A stretch of DNA of 64,000 nt from Agarivorans aestuarii (lineage in GTDB: Bacteria; Pseudomonadota; Gammaproteobacteria; Enterobacterales; Celerinatantimonadaceae), in NCBI RefSeq assembly GCF_019670125.1, contig NZ_AP023033.1, forward strand, positions 3,621,501-3,685,500, given 5' to 3'. Position 1 is the stretch's first letter, and every line of letters starts with the position of its first letter. A model generated the notes under the pieces. That model made no database searches. It had not been told where the DNA came from and was given only the letters and a program-made list of their open reading frames with translations. The position numbers were made by a program, and so were the translations under genes. Of this stretch, positions 8,453 to 17,916 are shown piece by piece.

Positions 8453-9570
8453 GCCAAACTCAAGTACCTGCATGGGTCAGCGTTGCCCTATTACCTGCAA
8501 TCAACGTGTTTGCCGCATTTTTAGTGTCGGCCTTGCTGTTTATGTATATCGACATATCACCCATCGATGCGATTAAAGTGATGTGGACCGGCGCGTTTGG
8601 CTATGCCGAAGGCATTGGTTATACCTTGTATTACACCACTGGATTTATCTTTACCGGTTTAGCCGTGGCTATCGCCTTTCACGCTGGTTTATTTAATATT
8701 GGTGGCGAAGGCCAAGCATATATTGGTGGCTTAGGGGTTGGTTTAGTCTGCTTAACCTTAGGCGAGTTTGCGCCTTGGTATGTGGTATTCCCTGTCGCCA
8801 TTATTGTGGGTGGTTTATTTGGTGCAGCTTGGGCGTTTATCCCTGCTTACTTACAAGCCAAGCGTGGTTCACACATCGTAATCACCACCATCATGTTCAA
8901 CTTTATTGCAGCCTCATTAATGGCCTATTTACTGGTTGATATTCTTAAACCTGAGACCACAATGGCCACCGAAAGCCGAGTTTTTGCGGCGTCTTCTTGG
9001 CTACCCAAAATGCATGAAATGCTTAGCTGGGTGGGTGTGAGCATGTCTGCGAGCCCGCTCAATTTAAGCTTCATTTTCGCCTTACTGTGCTGTTTGTTGC
9101 TGTGGTTATTTATTTGGCATACGCGCTGGGGCTACGAAATACGCTCGGTAGGTTCTAACCCTAGCGCTGCCACTTATGCAGGTATTAGCTACGTTAAAAT
9201 CGTGATTATTGCGATGTTGATATCGGGCATGCTGGCTGGCTTCTTTGGCCTTAACGTACTGCAAGGTGAACTACACCAAATCAAATTAAACTTTGTAGAA
9301 GGTTTTGGCTTTACCGGTATTGCTGTAGCCCTGATGGGCCGCAACCACCCTCTTGGTGTATTACTCGCCAGCTTACTGTTTGGTTTCCTATACCAAGGTG
9401 GCGCAGAGTTAAGTTTTGAGTACGGTGTAGACCGTAACATCGTTGTTGTTCTTCAGGGTTTGGTGATTCTATTCTCAGGCGCTTTAGAGCACATGTTCAA
9501 GCCATCGCTTGAACGTACTTACCTCAAGCTTTTTGCTAAAAAACCAAGCCCATCAGAAGGAGTCGCTTAA
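8449..9570 (+). CDS. Nucleoside ABC importer permease 1
   Basis: 373 aa polytopic membrane protein of the branched-chain/ribose permease superfamily (BPD_transp_2). It contains FNIGGEGQAYIGG, a hallmark of BMP-type nucleoside permeases, and GSNPSAATYAGI, the cytoplasmic coupling-loop region. The start ATG overlaps the ATPase stop (ATGA), implying coupled translation. It pairs with the next permease to form the heterodimeric channel. Confidence 0.92.
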   Translation: MSQTQVPAWVSVALLPAINVFAAFLVSALLFMYIDISPIDAIKVMWTGAFGYAEGIGYTLYYTTGFIFTGLAVAIAFHAGLFNIGGEGQAYIGGLGVGLVCLTLGEFAPWYVVFPVAIIVGGLFGAAWAFIPAYLQAKRGSHIVITTIMFNFIAASLMAYLLVDILKPETTMATESRVFAASSWLPKMHEMLSWVGVSMSASPLNLSFIFALLCCLLLWLFIWHTRWGYEIRSVGSNPSAATYAGISYVKIVIIAMLISGMLAGFFGLNVLQGELHQIKLNFVEGFGFTGIAVALMGRNHPLGVLLASLLFGFLYQGGAELSFEYGVDRNIVVVLQGLVILFSGALEHMFKPSLERTYLKLFAKKPSPSEGVA

Positions 9571-9571
9571 G

Positions 9572-10537
9572 ATGTTTGAAACAATTATCTTAATGTTAGA
9601 CGCCACCATACGGGTTGCGACGCCGCTTATCTTCGCTTCACTGGCCGGCATGTTCTGTGAGCGCTCCGGCATTGTGAATATCGCCTTAGAAGGCAAGTTA
9701 CTCGCTGCAGCATTTGTTGGTGCAGCAACAGCGCATGTAACGGGTTCGGCTTGGCTAGGTCTGTTGGCAGGTATTGGCATCTCGGTACTATTAGCGCTAT
9801 TACACGGCTTTGCCACCATTACTCACCGTGGCGATCATGTTGTAAGTGGTATGGCTATTAACATTTTAGCGGCTGGTTTAACGGTGACCCTTGGGCGTCA
9901 CTGGTTCCACCAAGGCGGTCAAACCCCCGCCTTAAGTGGCGATGCCCGCTTCGCGCCTATTCAATTGCCGGGTGCCGAGGCGATGGCCGATGTACCCGTA
10001 ATTGGTTTGTTGTATTCAGAGCTAATTAGCGGCCACTCGGCCTTGGTGTATTTGCTAATCATAACCGTGCCTTTAGCGTGGTATGTAATGTTTAAAACCC
10101 GCTTTGGATTACGTTTACGAGCGGTGGGTGAATCACCAGCAGCGGTTGATACCGCGGGTATCTCAGTAGTGAGAATGCGTTACAGCGCGGTGATTATCTG
10201 TGGCTTACTGGTCGGCATTGGTGGCGTGTACTTGTCGGTGGCGCAAACTGCCCAGTTCATTCCGAACATGAGTGCCGGTAAAGGTTATATGGCGTTAGCC
10301 GCGTTGATTTTTGGCAAGTGGCGACCATTTACCGCATTGGCAGCCTGTTTACTGTTTGGTTTCTTGGATGCCATGGCGATACGTTTACAAGGCGTCTCTA
10401 TTGGCGACTTCGCGATTCCAGTGCAAGCCATTGAAGCGATACCTTACGTACTTACCGTGTTCTTACTGGCAGGCTTTATCGGTAAAGCTATCGCACCAAA
10501 AGCGATTGGTGTTCCATATACTAAAGAGCGCGAATAG
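9572..10537 (+). CDS. Nucleoside ABC importer permease 2
   Basis: 321 aa from the ATG at 9572, which has AGAAGGAG about ten bases upstream; an in-frame start at 9509 would overlap the previous gene by 62 bases and add atypical residues. The protein has repeated hydrophobic helices, the conserved ERSGIVNIALEG motif near residue 30, and the coupling-loop sequence VGESPAAVDTAGI. It is the smaller partner permease of the BMP-type system. Only one base separates it from permease 1. Confidence 0.92.
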   Translation: MFETIILMLDATIRVATPLIFASLAGMFCERSGIVNIALEGKLLAAAFVGAATAHVTGSAWLGLLAGIGISVLLALLHGFATITHRGDHVVSGMAINILAAGLTVTLGRHWFHQGGQTPALSGDARFAPIQLPGAEAMADVPVIGLLYSELISGHSALVYLLIITVPLAWYVMFKTRFGLRLRAVGESPAAVDTAGISVVRMRYSAVIICGLLVGIGGVYLSVAQTAQFIPNMSAGKGYMALAALIFGKWRPFTALAACLLFGFLDAMAIRLQGVSIGDFAIPVQAIEAIPYVLTVFLLAGFIGKAIAPKAIGVPYTKERE

Positions 10538-10541
10538 CGCG

Positions 10542-10808
10542 TAGGGGTTGTTTATCTTTCGAGCTGAATTTTGCAGTGATTTGTGGTTAATTTGTACAAG
10601 GCAGAAGCTTTAATGTGTAGCGAGCCTACATGAGAAGCTGATAACGCAGTAGAAATAAGCCACAAACGCTGCCCGAAGGGTTCGGCTAAAATCGTTTTAT
10701 GCTCTGTTAAGGCTTATTTACCTAGAATGCTAGGCTATACAATCCTTGCCGCGCCTAAAACGATTTTTTCGCGAACAATATTTAACCGCGAAAGATAAAC
10801 AGCCCCTA
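10542..10808. repeat. MITE-like element with 20-base terminal inverted repeats
   Basis: Ends are TAGGGGTTGTTTATCTTTCG (10542-10561) and the inverse complement of TAGGGGCTGTTTATCTTTCG (10789-10808), 19 of 20 matching. The 267-base interior has further inverted repeats, such as AAAATCGTTTTA near 10690 against TAAAACGATTTT near 10760, and no coding sequence. The size, structured interior and near-perfect ends fit a non-autonomous miniature element or a dispersed intergenic repeat. I recall similar ends in related marine genomes but cannot search for copies. Confidence 0.7.
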
Positions 10809-10817
10809 GTATTAGCC

Positions 10818-10850
10818 ACAAAAAAGGTCGCTTTATGCGACCTTTTTTTA
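10818..10850. terminator. Bidirectional rho-independent terminator
   Basis: AAAAAAGGTCGC pairs with GCGACCTTTTTTT around a TTTAT loop. Poly-A on one side and poly-T on the other let it work both for the rightward transporter operon and the leftward prfC gene, which converge here. Confidence 0.9.
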
Positions 10851-10887
10851 TTGTGCTGTACCGTCCTAAAACATGCTTGAACGCCGC

Positions 10888-12477
10888 TTAATGCTCGCGG
10901 GTTTGCATAAACTTAACCTCTGGATAGCGCTCTGTCGCTAGGTTTAAGTTAACCATAGTAGGCGCTAAGTAGGTGAGGTTGTCACCGCCATCTAAGGCTA
11001 AGTTGTCGTGAGCCTTTTTCTTAAACTCTTCAAACTTTTTAGTATCTTCACTGCCACACCAACGTGCAGTGGCAACACTAATGCCTTCGTATACCGCTTC
11101 CACTTTATACTCGGTACGGAGGCGATGCACCACTACGTCAAACTGCAGCACACCTACCGCACCAACAATTAAATCATTGTTACGCATTGGGCGGAACAAC
11201 TGCACTGCACCTTCTTCAGACAACTGAATCAAACCTTTAAGCAATTGCTTTTGCTTCAAAGGATCTTTTAGACGAATGCGGCGGAACATTTCCGGTGCAA
11301 AGTTAGGAATACCAGTAAACTTCATCGCTTCACCTTGGCTAAAGGTGTCGCCTATTTGAATGGTGCCATGGTTATGCAAACCAATAATGTCGCCCGCAAT
11401 GGCTTTTTCAGCAGCGGAACGATCACCCGCCATAAAGGTAACGGCATCCGAAATGCTCACATCTTTACCTAAGCGAACATGGCGCATCTTCATACCCTTG
11501 TTGTATTCGCCCGACACAATGCGCATAAAGGCGATACGGTCTCGGTGTTTAGGGTCCATATTCGCTTGGATCTTAAATACAAAGCCAGAGAAGCTAGCAT
11601 CATTGGCACTTACTTCGCCCACATCGGTAGCGCGAGGTTTGGGTGCTGGCGCCCAGTTAGTTAAACCTTCTAACATGTGGTCAACACCAAAGTTACCTAA
11701 GGCTGTACCAAAATACACAGGGGTAAGCTCACCACTTAAGAACAACTCATGGTCAAATTCGTTAGATGCACCGATAACAAGTTCAAGCTCATCACGCAAA
11801 GTTTCGCTAAGCTCATCACCAATGGCTGCTTCCACTTCTGGGTTGTCTAAACCCTTAATGATTTGCGCGTCTTGAATGGTGTGGCCTTTACCAGTTTGGT
11901 AAAGAATCACTTCATCTTTAAGAATGTGGTAGACACCTTTAAACAATTTACCGCAGCCAATTGGCCACGTAATTGGAGCGCACATAATGTTAAGTTCGCT
12001 TTCTACCTCGTCCATCACTTCCATTGGGTCACGAATATCGCGGTCCAATTTGTTCATGAAAGTAACGATAGGAGTATCGCGCAAGCGCGTTACTTCCATT
12101 AATTTACGAGTACGATCTTCTACACCTTTAGCGGCATCAATCACCATTAAACAGGAGTCAACGGCGGTTAAGGTACGGTAAGTATCTTCCGAGAAATCTT
12201 CGTGTCCGGGAGTATCTAGCAGGTTTACAATACAATCGTTGAACGGGAACTGCATCACCGATGTGGTTACCGAGATGCCACGTTCTTTCTCCATCTCCAT
12301 CCAGTCAGATTTAGCATGAGTCGCATTGCCGCGGCCTTTTACCGTGCCGGCTTTTTGAATCGCGTTTCCGAATAACAATACTTTTTCAGTAATGGTGGTT
12401 TTACCCGCATCCGGGTGAGAGATAATTGCAAAGGTTCTTCGGCTAGCAATATCTTGCAAGAGTGAAGCGTTAGACAT
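10888..12477 (-). CDS. prfC: Peptide chain release factor 3
   Basis: 529 aa from the ATG at 12477 ([11 protein letters not shown]), equal to the E. coli RF3 length. A frame extending to 12549 adds 24 residues not seen in the family. RF3 is a GTPase that recycles RF1/RF2 from the ribosome after termination. GTP-binding motifs are intact: P-loop HPDAGKTT, switch-region [24 protein letters not shown] and NKLD. The C-terminus ends in QTREH like the E. coli protein. It is a single gene with its own terminator. Confidence 0.97.
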   Translation of the reverse strand: MSNASLLQDIASRRTFAIISHPDAGKTTITEKVLLFGNAIQKAGTVKGRGNATHAKSDWMEMEKERGISVTTSVMQFPFNDCIVNLLDTPGHEDFSEDTYRTLTAVDSCLMVIDAAKGVEDRTRKLMEVTRLRDTPIVTFMNKLDRDIRDPMEVMDEVESELNIMCAPITWPIGCGKLFKGVYHILKDEVILYQTGKGHTIQDAQIIKGLDNPEVEAAIGDELSETLRDELELVIGASNEFDHELFLSGELTPVYFGTALGNFGVDHMLEGLTNWAPAPKPRATDVGEVSANDASFSGFVFKIQANMDPKHRDRIAFMRIVSGEYNKGMKMRHVRLGKDVSISDAVTFMAGDRSAAEKAIAGDIIGLHNHGTIQIGDTFSQGEAMKFTGIPNFAPEMFRRIRLKDPLKQKQLLKGLIQLSEEGAVQLFRPMRNNDLIVGAVGVLQFDVVVHRLRTEYKVEAVYEGISVATARWCGSEDTKKFEEFKKKAHDNLALDGGDNLTYLAPTMVNLNLATERYPEVKFMQTREH

Positions 12478-12938
12478 CGAATCAATTCTTCTAATTTGAT
12501 AACGCGAGGATGCAGCAAAGCGGCAATTTGGCCGAAACAGCACAATCACCCAGCGTTTAGTTAATCGTAATTGGCGGGTATTTTCACCGATCTAGCTTTG
12601 ATAAACAATCAGCGCTTATAGATTCTATGTAGTATTCGATGGGAAAAGGACGGTAGCTTGTTATTGTTAGTACTTTGTTGGTGTCTAAACTAACCGAGTT
12701 TTTCTAAACTAAATCACCGATACTTGATCTTGTTGTCAGCTTCATAGCTGAAAACTCCCATTAAACCTTTTGCTCATCCCTTCCTGTGTAACTAGGCTCA
12801 CATTCTCTAAGGCCCAAAAATCGCCCTCCCATAAGACTATTTCATTTGCTTGAGAGAGCGAGTACAGTTTTCACACGATAGCCATTACCTAACTAAGGTA
12901 ATGGCCCTCAATTTAGTTTGAGGGCTTGCTGGTAAAGC
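12478..12938. other. 461-base intergenic stretch with tandem hairpins
   Basis: No gene visible. It holds the prfC promoter and the 3' end of the alkylsulfatase transcript. Near the right end are two adjacent hairpins (annotated separately). The rest shows no repeat or operator that I recognise. Confidence 0.4.
12881..12924 (-). terminator. Two tandem hairpins downstream of the alkylsulfatase gene
   Basis: GCCATTACCT/AGGTAATGGC forms a perfect 10-pair stem with a 5-base loop (12881-12905). Next to it CCCTCAA/TTGAGGG forms a 7-pair stem. They sit 15-58 bases after the stop codon at 12939. No T-run follows on either side, so they may be transcript-stabilising structures or a rho-dependent end rather than an intrinsic terminator. 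Confidence 0.5.
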
Positions 12939-14960
12939 TTATTTACCGCTTGGCATAGGGAGGATTTCAAACAGCCCGTCAAACTCATCCAAGCAGCTAA
13001 CTAAAGTTTCTATCTGTTTAGCATCACCTTGTAAGCTAGCGCCGCCCTCTTTTAACAACTGTTCCAAGCTTGTTTTACCCAGCACCACTTGCGTGAGGTC
13101 GTTTTTGCTAATGGATAAAGCCACATCGGTTTTAGGCAAACTGTCGACCTGAATGTTAGCCATATTGGCATTAGACACCTCACCGTAATAGTGCTCATGC
13201 AATTCAGGATGCGATACGCTAAAACTAAAGTTTAAGTTAGCTTGCTCCGCTTTTTCAGCATTCAGTTTCACCGCGACAAAATCGAGGAACATTCCGGTTG
13301 GCGTATTGGCAATTACGTCGGCAGATGCAAGTTTAATTGATGGCTGGATTGCCCCGGTGCGCAGTTCAACAGCGCCTTGCAAATAAGAGTTACGCCAAGC
13401 CATGGTTTCTGATTGATAACCTTGCTGCTCAAAACTGTCTGCTAGGGCAAAACGGTAATCTATATTGTTTGGGTCACACTGTACCAAATCGTTGAACAAC
13501 TGAGCCGCTTGTTGATAATTCCCCTTTTCAAAATGCCCCTTACCTGCATGGTACAAAACATCAGCTCCTGCAGCTTCCACATATACACAAGACTTATCTT
13601 TAGTTTTCAGTGGATTAGTATTTACAGGATTCAGGTCATGGTAACCCAAATATAGGTTCACAACGGCTCGTGCATTGTGGCTATAAGAGCCATGGTAGCC
13701 ATTGGTATGCCAAGTATCTTTTTGTACTTGCGGTACAATTTTCTCGATTTCACGGCCAACATCATGAATGGTGACACCGTGATTAGCTAAACGCATTGAC
13801 TGGTTGTGAATAAAGCCATAATTATCTCTTTGTAAGGTCATGTACTCAGAGATTTCATTTTGCTCGGTATTGGCTTCATTCCAAACAGGTGCAGAGTGGG
13901 CCGCATGAATGTTATCCACTAAACCACTATCAACAAAGCGCAACTTCAATTCGGTCAGATACTTAGTCCAAACCAGCGAGTCGCGTACTTTTGCACCGCG
14001 GAAGGTGTAGATATTATGCATGCCGTCATAGGTTAATTCAGCGGTGTTCAATGAGCGGTACTTAGGAACATAAAGCACCATTTCTGCAGGCGCTTCTGCT
14101 CCAGGCATATTAATGGCAAGGAAAGAAAGGCCATCAATTACTAACTCTTTTTCACGAGATTGAATTTCATGAGTAGGTGCCACTAAGGTCACCTCGCCAC
14201 GAGAAACCCCTAGGCCAAGGGCGTTATCTACAATGCCCTTGGTATTGTTATCTAAGGTAGTACCGTATTGATAATTGGCTCGACGCCCCATTGCTGTTCC
14301 AGCAATTACATTTTCGTCGGCAAGTTCTTTGATGAAGTCTTTAGGTGCGTAAATGGGGGCATTTTCAAGCATATCCCCTGAATCCAAAATACCACGTGAG
14401 CCGCCAAAATGATCAGCATGCATATGTGAGTAAATCATCCCAGTAATGGTATGAGTACCATTTATTGTAGGTAGATGTAGTTTGGCAAATTCCCAGGATG
14501 CAGCCGCTGCTTCACGCGACAACAATGGGTCGTGAATAACATAGCCGTTATCGGTGCGATAAATGGTCATATTAGAGAGATCGGCCCCACGGATCTGATA
14601 TACACCATCGGTCACCTGATACAAACCACCAGCGGCATAGTTAAGCATACCTTGACGCCAAATAGAGGGATTGACCGTTTCTGGCAATTGCTCAGGGCTC
14701 ATGCTCTGCATATAGCTAAAACGTTGCTTCAGTTCACCCGCTTGATGGCTGCCAAATTCTGCAATAAGACCCCGCTGGGTACGTATAAATGCGCTGTTGT
14801 CTGCCCACGGTAATTGCTTAGCAAGCTCAGCATTAGCCTGTTTAGTATGCTCTGAGGCAGGTTTACCTTGGTAGTTTTCTAAGCTGGCATAATCTGCAGA
14901 TACACCAAAGGAAACCATTAAAGCCAAGGTTAAGGTAGAAGGTACAAAACGAATATTCAT
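12939..14960 (-). CDS. Secreted alkyl/aryl-sulfatase, metallo-beta-lactamase (SdsA1/BDS1) family
   Basis: 673 aa. A signal peptide of about 22 residues (ending near GVSA) sends it to the periplasm. The metallo-beta-lactamase domain has SHMHADHFGG at about residues 175-184, which supplies the two-zinc ligands. A dimerisation/TPR-like helical segment follows (around GKGHFEKGNYQQAAQLFNDL), and an SCP2-like C-terminal domain ends the protein. This order is that of SdsA1-type alkylsulfatases, which hydrolyse alkyl sulfate esters such as dodecyl sulfate. A divergent LysR gene starts 120 bases away and is the likely regulator. Confidence 0.88.
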   Translation of the reverse strand: MNIRFVPSTLTLALMVSFGVSADYASLENYQGKPASEHTKQANAELAKQLPWADNSAFIRTQRGLIAEFGSHQAGELKQRFSYMQSMSPEQLPETVNPSIWRQGMLNYAAGGLYQVTDGVYQIRGADLSNMTIYRTDNGYVIHDPLLSREAAAASWEFAKLHLPTINGTHTITGMIYSHMHADHFGGSRGILDSGDMLENAPIYAPKDFIKELADENVIAGTAMGRRANYQYGTTLDNNTKGIVDNALGLGVSRGEVTLVAPTHEIQSREKELVIDGLSFLAINMPGAEAPAEMVLYVPKYRSLNTAELTYDGMHNIYTFRGAKVRDSLVWTKYLTELKLRFVDSGLVDNIHAAHSAPVWNEANTEQNEISEYMTLQRDNYGFIHNQSMRLANHGVTIHDVGREIEKIVPQVQKDTWHTNGYHGSYSHNARAVVNLYLGYHDLNPVNTNPLKTKDKSCVYVEAAGADVLYHAGKGHFEKGNYQQAAQLFNDLVQCDPNNIDYRFALADSFEQQGYQSETMAWRNSYLQGAVELRTGAIQPSIKLASADVIANTPTGMFLDFVAVKLNAEKAEQANLNFSFSVSHPELHEHYYGEVSNANMANIQVDSLPKTDVALSISKNDLTQVVLGKTSLEQLLKEGGASLQGDAKQIETLVSCLDEFDGLFEILPMPSGK

Positions 14961-15079
14961 GAGCTATTTCTCTATCTATTGTCTTTATATGCCCTAAATT
15001 TAATTGATTGACACATACCAATACATAGATGAGTATTTATTTAATACATTTCGTTTTGTGATGTTTAAATGGCTAGGCT
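14961..15079. promoter_or_regulatory. Divergent promoter region, alkylsulfatase / LysR regulator
   Basis: This 119-base AT-rich region between divergent start codons is the standard arrangement for a LysR regulator and its target. It contains interrupted repeats (ATACCAATACAT, GAGTATTTATTTAATAC) that could hold a T-N11-A LysR box, but I cannot single one out. Confidence 0.45.
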
Positions 15080-15973
15080 ATGAACAAATCAATCGACCTA
15101 AATCTACTAAAAGTGTTTATAGCGGTATATCGCCATCGCTCAATTACTGTTGCAGCGGAGGCCATGCATCTAACCCAGCCCGGCGTGAGTGGCATTCTAA
15201 AGAGGCTTCAAGAGCAACTCGGAGTTAAACTGTTTACTCGAGACGGCAGGGGTATAGCGCCCACTCATCACGCGCGCGAGTTAGCGAGGAAAATTGAACC
15301 CGCACTCAGTCAGATTCACAATGCATTGGAAAGCCTAGAAGCATTTAATACACAAACTTACCGCAAGTTTGTGGTACATGCACCAGAGCCTTTAATGCTA
15401 ACCCTGCTGCCCAAATTAGAGCAAGACGACACTCTAGGTAACATAGAAATTGAGTTGCACCCCACCCTTTATAACATCGAGCAGCAGCTTAGCCTTTTAA
15501 ACCAACAACAAGCCGATCTGGTGATTGAATTCGCCCACCATTCCGCAGCATCTTTCTTTTCGGAAACACTGTTTAGTGACCAAATCTGCGTTATTGCGCG
15601 TAAAAAACACCCCCGCATTAAGGGCTCAATAAGCGTCGACAACTATTACCAAGAAAAACACATCACACTAAAACTAAGACGGGAAGATACCTATCTTGCA
15701 GATTACTTTACCGAAGAACTTCTAGCAGAGCGCAAAGTGGCCGCAGAATGTGACTCAATGATGGTCCAAATGTCTATGGTAGCCAACTCTGATTGCCTTG
15801 CCGTGGTCTCTAAAGCACTCGCCGAACAATTTGCCATGAGCCTAGGTCTACAGATCCTTTCTTCCCCTTTTACAGCCATTCCAATCACCTACCGCTTAAT
15901 GGTTCATAACCGAGAAAAAAGTAGCCCCGCTAACCAATGGCTAAGGGAAAAGTTAAAACAGTGCTTCCAATAA
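15080..15973 (+). CDS. LysR-family transcriptional regulator
   Basis: 297 aa. The N-terminal winged HTH begins SIDLNLLKVFIAVYRHRS and includes AAEAMHLTQPGVSGILKRLQ, typical of LysR proteins, followed by GVKLFTRDGRG. The C-terminal two-thirds is the usual effector-binding domain. It is transcribed divergently from the secreted alkylsulfatase gene and probably controls it in response to a sulfate ester or its breakdown product; that link is inferred from position only. The effector is unknown. Confidence 0.88.
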   Translation: MNKSIDLNLLKVFIAVYRHRSITVAAEAMHLTQPGVSGILKRLQEQLGVKLFTRDGRGIAPTHHARELARKIEPALSQIHNALESLEAFNTQTYRKFVVHAPEPLMLTLLPKLEQDDTLGNIEIELHPTLYNIEQQLSLLNQQQADLVIEFAHHSAASFFSETLFSDQICVIARKKHPRIKGSISVDNYYQEKHITLKLRREDTYLADYFTEELLAERKVAAECDSMMVQMSMVANSDCLAVVSKALAEQFAMSLGLQILSSPFTAIPITYRLMVHNREKSSPANQWLREKLKQCFQ

Positions 15974-16135
15974 GCGAGTAGTTCATTCTTTAATTGTTTC
16001 CTCGTCAGCTTTCTTTACAAACAGCATTTAATATCAATTAGATCAATAAAAAAGGTCAAGCTAGCTATAGAGTTGCGAGTTTGGTACAGTAATTGCCTGT
16101 AACTGGTCGAACCATTTATACCAAGGAAGATTGTT

Positions 16136-16837
16136 TTGAAACTCAAAGATGTACTGTTTACCGTTGTAGGCTTACTGGCCTCTTTTGCAAGCCACGCCAG
16201 CATTATCACTTTTGATGAGCTGAGCAACGGTGAAATTGTTAATGGCCAATACCAGCTAAGCCATGGCGTTAGCATTGATGCTACCAACGTACGCGTGGGC
16301 CAAAACAACCTAGCCGTCGCCTTTGATACCAGCTTGATTAATACGCAAGACCCCGACCTTGAATCACCCTTTAGTAACATTAATCAGCCAAACCTTGGTG
16401 TTTCTAACCCAGGTAATGTGTTGATCATCCATGAGAATCCAAGTTCTTGTGATGGCCTTATCTGTAATAACCCTGATGATGAAGGACGTCGCCCAGCCGG
16501 TTACTTCACCATTAACTTCTCTAGCGCAGTGTATTTAGAAAGCATCGACTTCTTCGATATCGAATTAGCAGAAAATGGCTATACACCACAAAATGCCATT
16601 CACTTGTTTGATGCACAAAACAACGAAATTTTCCCAACTGATTTCTACACTCCGCATACCGGCGGTGACAATACTTGGGATCGTTTGAACTTCGAGGTGG
16701 CCGAAGTAGCCTCAATGCGTATTCATCTAAACGGTTCTGGCGCTATCGATAACATTCGCTTCTCGGTTCCTGAGCCTGGCAGCATCGCCCTATTTGCCCT
16801 CGCCTGTTTTGGCTTAGTAGCAAGACGCTTTAAATAA
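16136..16837 (+). CDS. PEP-CTERM sorting-domain protein
   Basis: 233 aa, starting at TTG with AAGGAAGA upstream. It has an N-terminal signal peptide (VGLLASFASHAS), a beta-rich, Asp/Asn-rich body of about 180 residues, and a C-terminal VPEPG motif followed by one hydrophobic helix and a basic tail (ARRFK). That is the PEP-CTERM sorting signal, which is cleaved by an exosortase for delivery to the cell surface or extracellular matrix. No exosortase gene is in this window. The body function is unknown. Confidence 0.85.
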   Translation: MKLKDVLFTVVGLLASFASHASIITFDELSNGEIVNGQYQLSHGVSIDATNVRVGQNNLAVAFDTSLINTQDPDLESPFSNINQPNLGVSNPGNVLIIHENPSSCDGLICNNPDDEGRRPAGYFTINFSSAVYLESIDFFDIELAENGYTPQNAIHLFDAQNNEIFPTDFYTPHTGGDNTWDRLNFEVAEVASMRIHLNGSGAIDNIRFSVPEPGSIALFALACFGLVARRFK

Positions 16838-16841
16838 AACC

Positions 16842-16872
16842 AAAAACGCCGCTTACTCTAAGCGGCGTTTTT
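16842..16872. terminator. Bidirectional rho-independent terminator
   Basis: AAAAACGCCGCTTA pairs perfectly with TAAGCGGCGTTTTT around a three-base loop. It separates the converging PEP-CTERM gene and the DUF2955 gene and can serve both. Confidence 0.93.
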
Positions 16873-16881
16873 AGTTAAACC

Positions 16882-17916
16882 TCATTCATTCGGCTTAAGC
16901 CAAGCCAACTTATGCACTAAGTAAAAACTGCCCACCACATATAAGCCCACCAAGCTTAACTGAAAGATCCGAGCGTAAAACTTAGCGCTAGCCAAACCAC
17001 CATCACTGCCAATAGTGCTGCCTAATATGATGATATAGGCCGATAAACCCGCTGCTACTATCGCGCCTTTAGGGTGCAGGTAAATAGCTTGAGCGATCAG
17101 CATAAAACTAAGGGTGATTAGCAGCGCCATAAAACTAAACTGCGGTGCAGCAACTAATAAATTAAATACCAGAACAGCAATTAACCCACCTACAATGTTG
17201 GTGAAAATAATTCCTATACTGGCTTTTGCGCCTTTAGTTAACTCGGGGTTTTGCGCCAAAATTGCCACAAAAATAACCACCAGCAAATCACTGAGTTTAT
17301 CGAAAGCAAAAAAGTAAATAATAAGCGGCAATATAACAATGGTGCTCACCATGGCTTGGCGAGTGGCATCTTGATGATTTAAGCACTGCGCCTGCGGCTT
17401 TTCGGCGGCTTGGTGAAAATCGTCATTAACCGGAACCAGCCAATGCACAAAGGCCACGACCAGCAAGGCCAATACAAAGGCCAGCATAAAGTCGACCACG
17501 AAGCCAGAGGCTGCCGCCCTGCTAGTACTGGCTAACATCGGTAAGGCAATCAGTGCCACCAACAGAAATAGCACCACCAATTCATTTAAGCCGGTACTGG
17601 CGCGGTAAAAGACAAAAAACAAACACCAAGCCAGAATAATAAACAGCAACATGGGATAGGGCTGGGCAATAAGCACCACCCCAAGCCCCACTAAAAAGCA
17701 GCTCAATACCGCCAAAGCTAGCGTTTTAACCAGCGCTAAATTTAGTGGTGGCTTGCCTGGCAATAACAACTGAGCGGTAAAAATGGCAGTAACAAAAGAC
17801 ATACTCCACTCTAAGCTCACTGCTAGTACTAGTACCAAGGCACTAACTACACTAAAGCGCAACATATGCGCTTTTAGAGAATTAGCATGCGCCGAAGTTA
17901 AAGCCTTAGTAGACAT
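16882..17916 (-). CDS. DUF2955 / FUSC-like inner-membrane protein
   Basis: 344 aa with about ten hydrophobic segments arranged in two clusters, separated by a short soluble stretch near residues 160-185. This layout resembles DUF2955 and other fusaric-acid-resistance-like (AaeB-type) membrane proteins. Its start overlaps the end of the HlyD-family gene by 11 bases, so the two are probably translated together and form an efflux system for a small organic compound. No outer-membrane factor is encoded nearby. The substrate is unknown. Confidence 0.75.
   Translation of the reverse strand: MSTKALTSAHANSLKAHMLRFSVVSALVLVLAVSLEWSMSFVTAIFTAQLLLPGKPPLNLALVKTLALAVLSCFLVGLGVVLIAQPYPMLLFIILAWCLFFVFYRASTGLNELVVLFLLVALIALPMLASTSRAAASGFVVDFMLAFVLALLVVAFVHWLVPVNDDFHQAAEKPQAQCLNHQDATRQAMVSTIVILPLIIYFFAFDKLSDLLVVIFVAILAQNPELTKGAKASIGIIFTNIVGGLIAVLVFNLLVAAPQFSFMALLITLSFMLIAQAIYLHPKGAIVAAGLSAYIIILGSTIGSDGGLASAKFYARIFQLSLVGLYVVGSFYLVHKLAWLKPNE

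Noticed and set aside
9509-9571. Upstream extension of the second BMP permease
   Set aside because: The extension overlaps the previous gene by 62 bases, and the ATG at 9572 has a strong ribosome-binding site.
11360-11875. 171-codon open frame antisense to prfC
   Set aside because: It is the shadow of a strongly conserved gene on the other strand and has no independent ribosome-binding site or similarity.
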